This document shows positions 22,452 through 29,304 of a stretch of 38,043 nt of DNA, one piece after another. Under the pieces are notes generated by a model. That model saw only the letters and a list, made by a program, of their open reading frames with translations, made no database searches and was not told the origin of the DNA. The translations under genes and the position numbers were made by a program. Each line of letters opens with the position of its first letter. Position 1 is the first letter of the stretch. The stretch comes from Ruminococcus sp. YE282 (GTDB taxonomy: Bacteria; Bacillota; Clostridia; Oscillospirales; Acutalibacteraceae). The stretch spans positions 1-38,043 of the forward strand of contig FMUV01000022.1 in NCBI GenBank assembly GCA_900101355.1, in the 5' to 3' direction.

Positions 22452-23378
22452 TTATGAATATGAAGGTTCTATCTTCATTCCGCCTGTTGCTTTTCCGTCA
22501 GAAACATATGCTTTGCCCGATACGCCTGTTGCAACAACCCATTCAAATTCGGGAGCTGTACTGCCGGCAGCCTTAACTTTGTACGTAACGGTCAGAAATT
22601 TGCCGCCCTTTGTGTAGTCGTAACCTTTGAATGGGTACGAACCGTTAAATTTGATTTCACCGTCAAGCTTATAGTTAATAATACTTCCGGAAGCGGCTGA
22701 GCCCTCAAGAACCGCATCGGTTGCTTCGAGGTATTTTGAGTCATACAGAATGTTAGCCTGATAGTTTTCAAGTTTTTCGGGGGCGGTAAGGTCATACACG
22801 CAGGTTATGGTGTCCCCGACAGAAAAACTTTTTCCGCCGATTGAGAGTGAAGATGAGTTGTCTGATTTTTTATCGTCATTATTTCCTTTGTTATCTCCTT
22901 TGCTTGATTTATCGGAGTCATTGGAATCATTCTTTTTAGTATCTGTGTTTGACGAAGACTTATCGGAATTTGATTTATCATTTTGTTTTTGCTCATCAGT
23001 TTCTGAGTTTTCGGAACGCTCTGTTTTTGCGCTGCCTGAGGTTTTTCCCATGTCAATTACTTTGTTGCCATTTGGTGTTGTACCGTTTTCGACCTTAACT
23101 TCATTTCCGTTTACATCGGTTCCGTTTTGCACATAAATATTGCCGTCCGCATCGGTTCCGTTTTCAACCACAACTGTTGTGCCGTTGTTATCAATAATGC
23201 TATACGTTCCCTCAATCACCTTTGAAACTACGCTTGTGCCGACAACAGATGCCTCATCGGGGGTGGAATCGTTATTGCCACATCCCGACATAAGGCTTGC
23301 CGAGGCTGTCGTAACAATTACAAGTGAGGCGAGAACAGCAATAAGTACACTTTTGGACTTTTTGTTTTTGTTATTCAT
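22452..23378 (-). CDS. Lipoprotein with disordered stalk and C-terminal cohesin-like domain
   Basis: The 308-residue protein has a lipoprotein signal with lipobox LMSGC (Cys33), so it should be tethered to the outer face of the membrane. Residues about 50-110 contain DADGN/DVNGN-type short repeats (VVENGTDADGN, VQNGTDVNGN, VENGTTPNGN). Residues about 110-175 are a Ser/Asp/Lys/Asn-rich stalk. Residues about 178-305 form a cohesin-like domain (SFSVGDTITCVYDLTAPEKL, then NILYDSKYLEA and GGKFLTVTYKVKAAGST). It is divergent from a dockerin-bearing CotH protein with a 242-base gap, so the two may be receptor and ligand. Cohesin function is inferred. Confidence 0.8.
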   Translation of the reverse strand: MNNKNKKSKSVLIAVLASLVIVTTASASLMSGCGNNDSTPDEASVVGTSVVSKVIEGTYSIIDNNGTTVVVENGTDADGNIYVQNGTDVNGNEVKVENGTTPNGNKVIDMGKTSGSAKTERSENSETDEQKQNDKSNSDKSSSNTDTKKNDSNDSDKSSKGDNKGNNDDKKSDNSSSLSIGGKSFSVGDTITCVYDLTAPEKLENYQANILYDSKYLEATDAVLEGSAASGSIINYKLDGEIKFNGSYPFKGYDYTKGGKFLTVTYKVKAAGSTAPEFEWVVATGVSGKAYVSDGKATGGMKIEPSYS

Positions 23379-23517
23379 TTTGCCACTTCCTTATATTTTA
23401 TTTATGTATACTAATATGTTAATGATTATTATAACAACTTTTTTTACAAAAATAAAGATAATCACAATAAAATCATAAACTCCTCACATGTTTATCAAAT
23501 AAGTGAACAAAATGTGT

Positions 23518-23546
23518 TTGATTTTTATATATGTGAATGATAAAAT
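23518..23546 (+). promoter_or_regulatory. Promoter of the CotH-dockerin gene
   Basis: TTGATT (23518-23523) and TAAAAT (23541-23546) are separated by 17 bp, with an extended TGA before the -10. Confidence 0.65.
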
Positions 23547-23620
23547 AAAATTATGGACATTGTTAATAAGTTTATGTTCATTTTACATTATTTTCCAATA
23601 TTTTTATGGAGGCGATAATT

Positions 23621-25594
23621 ATGAAAAAGGTAATTTCATCCGTGCTTGCAGTAATGCTTGTGATGTGCTCAATTTCTGTTTTTTCTGTCGGAGCATCCAC
23701 AAAACAGGCAGCAGAAATATCTTTTAAAACAGGCAGTGCGCTTTATGTTCATGCAGTTGCAGGTTCAAACGATGCAGATGCATGGCAGGCTTGGCAGAGC
23801 CGGCATGATGAGGATTTTAACGAAATTGATTCTAACGTAAAGTATTTCTTCCTGCCATCATCGGCAAGTGACTCTCAGGTCGAAATATTCAATGCATATT
23901 CACAAGGTGTTTCCGTAAACGGACAGAACATTGCTTCGGGAGAATCCCGAACTGTATCTTATGATTTGAATACAGATTATAGTGTATCCGCAAGCGGCAA
24001 AACATATAAGCTCAAGTTTATGAAATCTTCGGCTGAAGCTGCAATTTATATCAATAACAGTGATGCTGACGGTAAGGGCACAGACCTTATGAGTTACCTA
24101 AATCAGGACAAGAGCCTGTCAGCTTCCGCAACAGGGGCTATTGTTGACAAAGACGGCACTATTGACAATACAAAAATAAAAAAGATTAAGGGCAGAGGAA
24201 ATACCACATGGGATAAGCCGAAAAAAGCCTATAATATTACATATAATTCAAAGGTATCAATAGCGGGAATGGACAAGGGTAAAAAGTATTCGATTCTTGC
24301 AAACTATCAGGATGACTCACTGTCAAGAAACAGATTTTTGTATGACCTTTCTGATGCGGTCGGAATGCCGTATGCTTCGGATTCAAGATATGTTGACTTT
24401 TATGTCAACGGTTTTTACTGGGGTTCCTACCAGATGACTCAAAAAGTTGAGGTCGGTTCTTCAAGCCTTGTTGACGATATTGACACAGATTCATATTTAA
24501 ATGAAGACGGAACGGTAAAAGAAGATTTTCCGTTCTTGTGCGAGGTTGACGCAGGTGCCAATGATTATGATGACTACTATGTGTCAGCAGTCGGCAACAA
24601 AATTACAATCAAATCACCTGAGTTGAATCCGGGAGACCCGGGATATGAGGAGGTTAAGGCATATGTAAAATCAAAGTTTACCGATTTTTACAATGCTACC
24701 AGAAAGGCTTCGGTTGACTTGTCAAAGTATGCCGATGTGGACTCGTTAACAAAACTTTACCTTATTAATGAACTGGGCAAAAACTGGGACTCAGGCGTTT
24801 CAAGCTTATTCTTTACCTATAAGCAGGATGAAAATGGCGACTATAAATTCTACGGTTCACCTGTATGGGATTATGATAATTCGCTCGGCAATGCAGGCGG
24901 AGAACAGTATGAGCTGAGTTATATCGGAGTAAAAGACTATACCGAATACTCCGGTTGGTGGTGCAAATTTAAAGGTAAAGATAAAAACAGCAAATCAAGC
25001 TCAAACGTTATGAATAATATTTCAAGAAACAAGTATGTTACCGCTGCTGCTCCTAAGATTTGGTTTGAAGATTTTATGCCTGCAATTAATCACTTCTCGG
25101 GCGAAAAGTATAATCCTGAGGTTGAAAAGGAATTATACACTTCATCAGAGTACTATAATCTTTTAAAGAACAGTGCCGAAATGAATTATCAGAGCGGTTG
25201 GCTCCTCAAAACAGGCGATTGGATTTGCGACCATTCAAGTATGAAGAAAGCAAGCTTTGATTTGGCTTCAAAAACATACACGGTTGACAGCAATAAAACA
25301 AGATATGCAAATAATTTTGACGGAATGTATTCGTACTGCTCAGATTGGCTTACAAGCAGAGCTGCTTGGCTGTCATCTCAAATGGCTTCAAGTTATACTC
25401 CGTCTTATAAGAAGGGCGATGTAAATCTTGACGGCGTTGTAGACGTTACCGATACAACGCTGGTTCAAAAATACCTTGCCTCAACTGCGGAACTGACTTC
25501 ATTGCAGATTGAAATCGCTGATGTAAACGGTGACGGAACCGTTTCTGTTGCCGATGCAACAGCCATTCAAAAAATGATTGCAGGTATGCGGTAA
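23621..25594 (+). CDS. Secreted CotH-family kinase with C-terminal dockerin
   Basis: The start at 23621 follows GGAGGCG; an ATG at 23606 would make the ribosome site coding. The 657-residue protein has a signal peptide (to about VGASTK), a beta-rich N-terminal region, then a CotH domain (about residues 130-530) with KIKGRGNTTWDKPKKAYNI, YSILANYQDDSLSRNRFLYD, GFYWGSYQMTQKVEV and the metal-binding SPVWDYDNSLGN. CotH proteins are atypical protein kinases of spore coats and cell surfaces. The last 60 residues form a dockerin with two calcium loops (GDVNLDGVVDVTDTTLVQKYL and ADVNGDGTVSVADATAIQK). CotH-dockerin fusions occur in ruminococci; the substrate is unknown. Confidence 0.92.
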   Translation: MKKVISSVLAVMLVMCSISVFSVGASTKQAAEISFKTGSALYVHAVAGSNDADAWQAWQSRHDEDFNEIDSNVKYFFLPSSASDSQVEIFNAYSQGVSVNGQNIASGESRTVSYDLNTDYSVSASGKTYKLKFMKSSAEAAIYINNSDADGKGTDLMSYLNQDKSLSASATGAIVDKDGTIDNTKIKKIKGRGNTTWDKPKKAYNITYNSKVSIAGMDKGKKYSILANYQDDSLSRNRFLYDLSDAVGMPYASDSRYVDFYVNGFYWGSYQMTQKVEVGSSSLVDDIDTDSYLNEDGTVKEDFPFLCEVDAGANDYDDYYVSAVGNKITIKSPELNPGDPGYEEVKAYVKSKFTDFYNATRKASVDLSKYADVDSLTKLYLINELGKNWDSGVSSLFFTYKQDENGDYKFYGSPVWDYDNSLGNAGGEQYELSYIGVKDYTEYSGWWCKFKGKDKNSKSSSNVMNNISRNKYVTAAAPKIWFEDFMPAINHFSGEKYNPEVEKELYTSSEYYNLLKNSAEMNYQSGWLLKTGDWICDHSSMKKASFDLASKTYTVDSNKTRYANNFDGMYSYCSDWLTSRAAWLSSQMASSYTPSYKKGDVNLDGVVDVTDTTLVQKYLASTAELTSLQIEIADVNGDGTVSVADATAIQKMIAGMR

Positions 25595-25611
25595 AACAAT
25601 ATTTTTACATT

Positions 25612-25642
25612 AAAAGGGTTGCTAATGCAGCCCTTTTGTTTT
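25612..25642 (+). terminator. Intrinsic terminator of the CotH gene
   Basis: An 11-bp stem AAAAGGGTTGC/GCAGCCCTTTT (25612-25622 with 25627-25637) has a TAAT loop and a T-rich tail. It overlaps a candidate pyk promoter. Confidence 0.88.
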
Positions 25643-25647
25643 ATAAT
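25619..25647 (+). promoter_or_regulatory. Candidate pyk promoter nested in the upstream terminator
   Basis: TTGCTA (25619-25624) and TATAAT (25642-25647) are 17 bp apart. The -35 lies in the terminator hairpin and the -10 in its tail. Confidence 0.5.
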
Positions 25648-25712
25648 ATGAAAAGAAAAATGAACAATAATTGTGTTTTATCAATTTCCAATATGAAAGG
25701 AATGTATATATT

Positions 25713-27158
25713 ATGATGAGAAAAACAAAAATAGTTTGTACTCTCGGACCTGCATGTAATACAAAGGAAACTTTGCTAAAAATGATTAATGCGGGAATGA
25801 ACGTTGCAAGAATCAATATGTCTCACGGCGTTTATGATGAACTTGAAGTTTTATTTGCTACTTTAAAAGAAGCAATTGAAGAAAGCGGAAAAAATGTTGA
25901 AATTCTTCTTGATACCAAAGGCCCGGAAGTGCGTGTTACTACCTTTAAAGAGGGTGCTGTAACACTCAAAGAAGGCAATGAATTTTCACTGCTTAAGGGA
26001 TGTGAAGAGGGTGACGAGAACGGCGTAAGCATTTCATTCCCAAAACTTATTGATTTATTCTACGCTGACGGAGGCTCTGCAATCGGCAGAGAGATTTTGC
26101 TTGATGACGGTTTGCTTTCACTTGTTGTTAAAGATGTTCAGCCTGACAGAATTGTATGTACCGTAAACAAGGGCGGTGTGCTCAAAAACCGCAAGAGCCT
26201 TAATATTCCGGGATATCATATCAATATGCCGTATGTAAGTGCTCAGGACAGACGAGACATAGAATTTGGACTTACACACGGTGCAAATGTTGTTGCCGCT
26301 TCGTTTGTTCGCAATCACGAAGATGTTCGTACTTTACGTGATTATATTGACAGCATAGGATTTGAATACGTTGAAATTATTGCAAAGATTGAAAACCAGA
26401 GCGGCGTTGACGATATGGATGCAATCATTGACTATGCAGACGGCATAATGGTTGCGAGAGGCGATATGGGCGTTGAAATACCGTTTATTAAGTTGCCTGA
26501 AATTCAAAAAACTCTTATCAGAAAATGTGTTGCAAAGGGAAAATACGTTATTACCGCAACTCAGATGCTTGAAAGTATGACAACATCTCCACGCCCAACC
26601 CGTGCAGAAATCAGCGACGTTGCCAATGCGGTTTATGACGGAACAAGCGCAGTTATGCTTTCCGGTGAATCGGCAGCAGGCAAATATCCTGTTGAAAGTG
26701 TAAAGGCACTTGCAGACATATGCAGAGAAGCTGAAAATAACGGTGAGTTTACCGCTTTGCATTGTTATATTGAGTCACACTATCAGAATGACAGCAATTT
26801 GATACGCAGCAGCATTTGCAAGGCAGCAAAGGATATTTCGGTTGCGGTCGGCGCAAAGGCAATTATTGTTGAAAGCGCAACAGGCAGAGTTGCAAGAGCT
26901 ATGGTTCATTTCAGACCTGATGTGCCTGTAATTGCAGTTGTTACCTCACAGCTTGTTTGCAAAAAACTGTGCCTTAACTGGGGTGTTACCGCAGTTATCG
27001 GTGAAGAAAAGCGCACATCCGATGCTATCACACGTCAGGCAATGGAAAAAGCTCTTTCGACGGGATTGGTAAAGAAAGGCGATACAGTCGTTGTGCTTTC
27101 GTCAAACAGAACTATTCCAACTTCAAGCACAGACTCGCTTAACGTAAGAATTTTGTAA
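25713..27158 (+). CDS. pyk: Pyruvate kinase
   Basis: The 481-residue glycolytic enzyme converts phosphoenolpyruvate and ADP to pyruvate and ATP. It shows TKIVCTLGPACNTKE, NVARINMSHG, ILLDTKGPEVRV, the catalytic IIAKIENQSGVDDMDAIID, GIMVARGDMGVEIPF and ITATQMLESM, then the C-terminal regulatory-type domain. The extra C-terminal PEP-utilizer-like domain of Bacillus pyruvate kinase is absent. AAAGGA lies upstream; ATG at 25713 or 25716 could be used. The following kinase-like gene starts 12 bases after the stop. Confidence 0.97.
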   Translation: MMRKTKIVCTLGPACNTKETLLKMINAGMNVARINMSHGVYDELEVLFATLKEAIEESGKNVEILLDTKGPEVRVTTFKEGAVTLKEGNEFSLLKGCEEGDENGVSISFPKLIDLFYADGGSAIGREILLDDGLLSLVVKDVQPDRIVCTVNKGGVLKNRKSLNIPGYHINMPYVSAQDRRDIEFGLTHGANVVAASFVRNHEDVRTLRDYIDSIGFEYVEIIAKIENQSGVDDMDAIIDYADGIMVARGDMGVEIPFIKLPEIQKTLIRKCVAKGKYVITATQMLESMTTSPRPTRAEISDVANAVYDGTSAVMLSGESAAGKYPVESVKALADICREAENNGEFTALHCYIESHYQNDSNLIRSSICKAAKDISVAVGAKAIIVESATGRVARAMVHFRPDVPVIAVVTSQLVCKKLCLNWGVTAVIGEEKRTSDAITRQAMEKALSTGLVKKGDTVVVLSSNRTIPTSSTDSLNVRIL

Positions 27159-27169
27159 TATAGATAATT

Positions 27170-27670
27170 ATGAGTAATATAGTTTTAATTGGAATGCCCG
27201 GCTCAGGCAAAAGTACGCTTGGTGTTTTGCTTGCAAAGGCACTTGGATATTCGTTTATTGATACCGATTTGATTATCAGCCGAAAGGCAAATAAGACTCT
27301 TCAGCAAATTTTGGATACTGACGGGCTTGAAAGCTTTCTTGAGCTTGAGGAACAGGTCGGTTATGAGCTTAAGTGCGACAAAACGGTTATAGCAACCGGT
27401 GGCTCAATGGTTTTAAGCAGCAAAGCAATGCAAAATCTAAGCTTAGACGCTACGGTAGTGTATATAGATGTTCCGTTTGATGAGATTAAACGGAGGGTGA
27501 CAAATATAAAAACCCGTGGAATCGCCTTCCATAAAAATGAAACACTTGAAACCGTTTATGAAAGTCGCAAGCCTCTCTATGAAAAATATGCTGACATAAC
27601 GGTTAATGTTTCCGATGAAGGTCAAAGCGTAGAGGAAACGGTGTCTGAGCTTGCAGAAAGTCTTAAGTAA
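27170..27670 (+). CDS. aroK: Shikimate kinase family protein
   Basis: The 166-residue P-loop kinase has IVLIGMPGSGKSTLG (Walker A), the DTD motif (FIDTDLIISRKAN), ATGGSMVL and ESRKPLYEKYADI. Shikimate kinase phosphorylates shikimate for aromatic amino acid synthesis. Two positions deviate: the usual FRxxE is SFLELEE here, and the third Gly of the GGG substrate loop is Ser. Distant clostridial AroK relatives can have such changes, so the assignment is to the family; the substrate is less sure. It follows pyk closely and is probably co-transcribed. No clear ribosome site is seen. Confidence 0.75.
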   Translation: MSNIVLIGMPGSGKSTLGVLLAKALGYSFIDTDLIISRKANKTLQQILDTDGLESFLELEEQVGYELKCDKTVIATGGSMVLSSKAMQNLSLDATVVYIDVPFDEIKRRVTNIKTRGIAFHKNETLETVYESRKPLYEKYADITVNVSDEGQSVEETVSELAESLK

Positions 27671-27777
27671 ATTCGGCAAATGTTTTTATAGATGTTTGCA
27701 AATAAGATTTGCTGAGTTTAACTGTATATCTGCCGCTAAATCAAATATCAAAACCGCATATTTATAAAACGGAAGCT
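27671..27777. other. Intergenic stretch after the shikimate-kinase-like gene
   Basis: It contains an imperfect hairpin between ATTCGGCAAAT (27672 region) and ATTTGCTGAG (27708 region), with no T-run. I see no gene. Confidence 0.4.
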
Positions 27778-27819
27778 AAAGGTAGACACACGGAAAACCA
27801 CCGTGTATCTACCTTTTTT
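27778..27819 (+). terminator. Intrinsic terminator of pyk-aroK
   Basis: AAAGGTAGACACACGG pairs with CCGTGTATCTACCTTT (one mismatch) around an AAAACCA loop, followed by TTTTTT. Confidence 0.88.
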
Positions 27820-27845
27820 GTTATACATCACCTGAATTGCTTGGC

Positions 27846-27874
27846 TTGACATAAGATTTTTTGAATGATAAAAT
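27846..27874 (+). promoter_or_regulatory. Strong promoter of the amidohydrolase gene
   Basis: A consensus TTGACA (27846-27851) and TAAAAT (27869-27874) are separated by 17 bp, with an extended TGA before the -10. Confidence 0.75.
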
Positions 27875-27948
27875 AAAGCATACTAAACTTATAGGTTATT
27901 GAGAAATACAATAGGCTAATAGCCGATTAAATTTAAATGGAGAATAAA

Positions 27949-28737
27949 ATGAAAATTATTGATTTTCACACACATATTTACCCCGAGAAAATTGCAGCCA
28001 AGGCAACCCAAAGCGTTGCTCAAGAATATGACTTGCACGCTGAGCTTACAGGAACTGCCAATGTGTTGTTAAGCGAAGGCAAAGAGGCAGGAATTTCAAA
28101 GTACGTTCTTTTGCCGGTTGCGGTTACTCCCGAACATATTGCCAGCATAAACAACTTTGTATCTCAACAGACAAAAGAGCACAGTGAGTTTATCGGTTTC
28201 GGTACTTTGCACGCTGCAATGGAAAATCCTCTTGAAGAAATTGACAGATTACAGACCTTGGGACTTTGCGGTATCAAATTTCACCCTGATATGCAAAGAT
28301 TTCCGATTGACGACAGCAGGCTTGATGTTGTGTACGATGCATTACAGGGCAGGCTTCCTGTGCTTATTCATTGCGGAGACCCAAGGTATGATTATTCGCA
28401 CCCAAAGCGTTTAAAAAATGTGCTCAGAAAATTTCCAAAACTTACTGTTATAGCCGCACATATGGGCGGTTGGGGACTGATTGACACTGCATATGAAGTT
28501 TTGAAAAACGAAAATTGCTACTTTGATATTTCAAGCACCATGATGTTTGTGCCCCGTGACCGACTTGTAAACTATATTCGACTGTACGGTGTGGAACGGA
28601 TTTTGTTTGGCACTGATTTCCCGCTGTGGAATCCGAGCAAAGAGGTAGAGTCTTTGCTTAATTTAGGCTTGACTTCCGATGAAACCGAGTCGATTGCCGG
28701 GATAAATGCCGAACGACTGTTAAATAGTACCAAATAA
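27949..28737 (+). CDS. Amidohydrolase 2-family metal-dependent hydrolase
   Basis: The 262-residue TIM-barrel protein shows the metal-ligand motifs of the ACMSD-like amidohydrolase family: IIDFHTHIYPEKIA (HxH), GIKFHPDMQRF, VLIHCGDPRYDYSHP, VIAAHMGGWG and ILFGTDFPLW. Members hydrolyse or decarboxylate cyclic acids; the substrate is unknown. The start at 27949 has GGAG 6 bases before it, while ATG 27937 includes this in coding. It has its own strong promoter. It is followed by the regulated operon but separated from it by a new promoter. Confidence 0.85.
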   Translation: MKIIDFHTHIYPEKIAAKATQSVAQEYDLHAELTGTANVLLSEGKEAGISKYVLLPVAVTPEHIASINNFVSQQTKEHSEFIGFGTLHAAMENPLEEIDRLQTLGLCGIKFHPDMQRFPIDDSRLDVVYDALQGRLPVLIHCGDPRYDYSHPKRLKNVLRKFPKLTVIAAHMGGWGLIDTAYEVLKNENCYFDISSTMMFVPRDRLVNYIRLYGVERILFGTDFPLWNPSKEVESLLNLGLTSDETESIAGINAERLLNSTK

Positions 28738-28799
28738 TTTCTTGTATCAAATAAAAATTAACGTTATTATCCAATTTTAGAAATTATATCATATTACCG

Positions 28800-28828
28800 T
28801 TGACACCACACTTTATGTGTGGTATTAT
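28800..28828 (+). promoter_or_regulatory. Promoter of the ABC/oxidoreductase operon with palindromic operator in the spacer
   Basis: TTGACA (28800-28805) and TATTAT (28823-28828) are 17 bp apart. The spacer is a palindrome: ACCACAC (28805-28811), TTTAT, GTGTGGT (28817-28823). A dimeric repressor bound there would block polymerase. The transcription start should be near 28835, about 69 nt before the leader peptide start. The identity of the repressor is unknown. Confidence 0.8.
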
Positions 28829-28903
28829 TACAGCAACAAAACCTACTAAGTTAATAAGAACACTAAGTAAAACGAATATAGAGGAACGAAAGGAGAGCAT
28901 ATA

Positions 28904-29005
28904 ATGAATACCTTCAATTTCAGAAAAAACATTATGATTAATATGATGTGCATGTGCCTTATGGGTATGTGCTGCTTTGATGCGCTCTTCGACAAAAAGT
29001 TCTGA
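28904..29005 (+). CDS. Leader peptide rich in Met and Cys codons (attenuator)
   Basis: The 33-residue ORF has a clear ribosome site, AAAGGAGA (28890-28897), 6 bases before the ATG. Its codons 11-24 (MINMMCMCLMGMCC in part) hold six Met and four Cys; its ending is FDALFDKKF. It lies between the operon promoter and an intrinsic terminator that begins 13 bases after its stop, as expected for a transcription-attenuation leader peptide. The codons at 28985-28992 (GCTCTTCG region, encoding the LF of DALFD) duplicate the 3' arm of the terminator. Ribosome stalling in the Met/Cys run would favour the alternative fold and read-through. Control by charged tRNA-Met or tRNA-Cys is inference. Confidence 0.82.
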   Translation: MNTFNFRKNIMINMMCMCLMGMCCFDALFDKKF

Positions 29006-29052
29006 ATTTAGCGTCAGAATGACCGGAGGGCACAGCTCTTCGGTCATTTTTT
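28985..29052 (+). promoter_or_regulatory. Transcription attenuator (antiterminator and terminator)
   Basis: Terminator: a 13-pair stem, 29018-29030 with 29036-29048, loop CACAG, followed by a T-run to 29052. Antiterminator: GCTCTTCG at 28985-28992 can form eight pairs (two of them G-U) with CGGAGGGC at 29024-29031, the same bases that the terminator copy GCTCTTCG at 29035-29042 uses. The two folds exclude each other. CGAA (28887-28890) and GAGC (28895-28898), flanking the leader ribosome site, could also pair with 28985-28992. Confidence 0.8.
29018..29052 (+). terminator. Intrinsic terminator of the attenuator
   Basis: AATGACCGGAGGG pairs with CTCTTCGGTCATT around CACAG, then six T. It lies between the leader peptide and the structural genes, 253 bases before the first of them. 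Confidence 0.9.
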
Positions 29053-29053
29053 A

Positions 29054-29205
29054 TATATAATCCAAATGCAGATGCTACCGCCACTAAAACGGCGGGTGTT
29101 ACATCGAAATTTCAGTGGAGGAGATATTATGAAGTTATTTTTTATCAATTTGCTCAGAACCAATTTTAGAAACGGACGAATGTGTAGTATCGCTTCAAAA
29201 TAATC
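29054..29205 (+). repeat. Palindromic intergenic element before the ABC operon (element 4)
   Basis: It begins ATATAATCCAAATGCAGATG, 20 of 21 bases as in the holB-leader element including the next base, and continues ACCGCCACTAAAACGGCGG (hairpin), TTACATCGAAATTTCAGTGG and AGGAGATATTATG. The 3' part TATCGCTTCAAAATAA resembles ATCGCTTTAATAA of element 5. It sits directly after the attenuator, and its second hairpin position carries the ribosome site of a 24-codon ORF. Confidence 0.6.
29129..29203 (+). CDS. Possible 24-residue small ORF inside the repeat element
   Basis: ATG at 29129 has a very strong ribosome site (GGAGGAG, 29118-29124). The peptide starts MKLFFINLLRTNFRNGR and ends MCSIASK. 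The matching positions of the elements at 16206-16358 carry a similar but interrupted frame (MKI, stop, then RVNALLQNL), so this may be the intact copy of a repeat-encoded peptide or a chance ORF. It contains one Met-Cys pair near its end. Translation could couple to the next small ORF 23 bases downstream. Confidence 0.45.
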   Translation: MKLFFINLLRTNFRNGRMCSIASK

Positions 29206-29226
29206 AAAACTTATTGAGGTGATACT

Positions 29227-29289
29227 TTGAAATATATTATTTCCATTAATTTTTGCAATGTTATTACCTCACATATCGTAAATTTCTAA
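29227..29289 (+). CDS. Possible 20-residue small ORF directly before the ABC transporter
   Basis: TTG at 29227 is preceded by GAGGTG (29216-29221). The peptide is MKYIISINFCNVITSHIVNF. It ends 15 bases before the TTG start of the substrate-binding protein gene, so it could be a translational coupler or a third leader peptide. I know no family for it. Confidence 0.4.
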   Translation: MKYIISINFCNVITSHIVNF

Positions 29290-29304
29290 AAAGGGGTAAT
29301 TAAA

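Noticed and set aside
28904..29005. Metal-binding small protein instead of leader peptide
   Set aside because: The Met/Cys cluster could bind metal, but the position between promoter and terminator and the exact duplicate GCTCTTCG favour a leader peptide. The alternative is not excluded.
28784..29047. 87-codon minus-strand ORF opposite the attenuator
   Set aside because: It is a shadow of the leader peptide and hairpin region and has no ribosome site.
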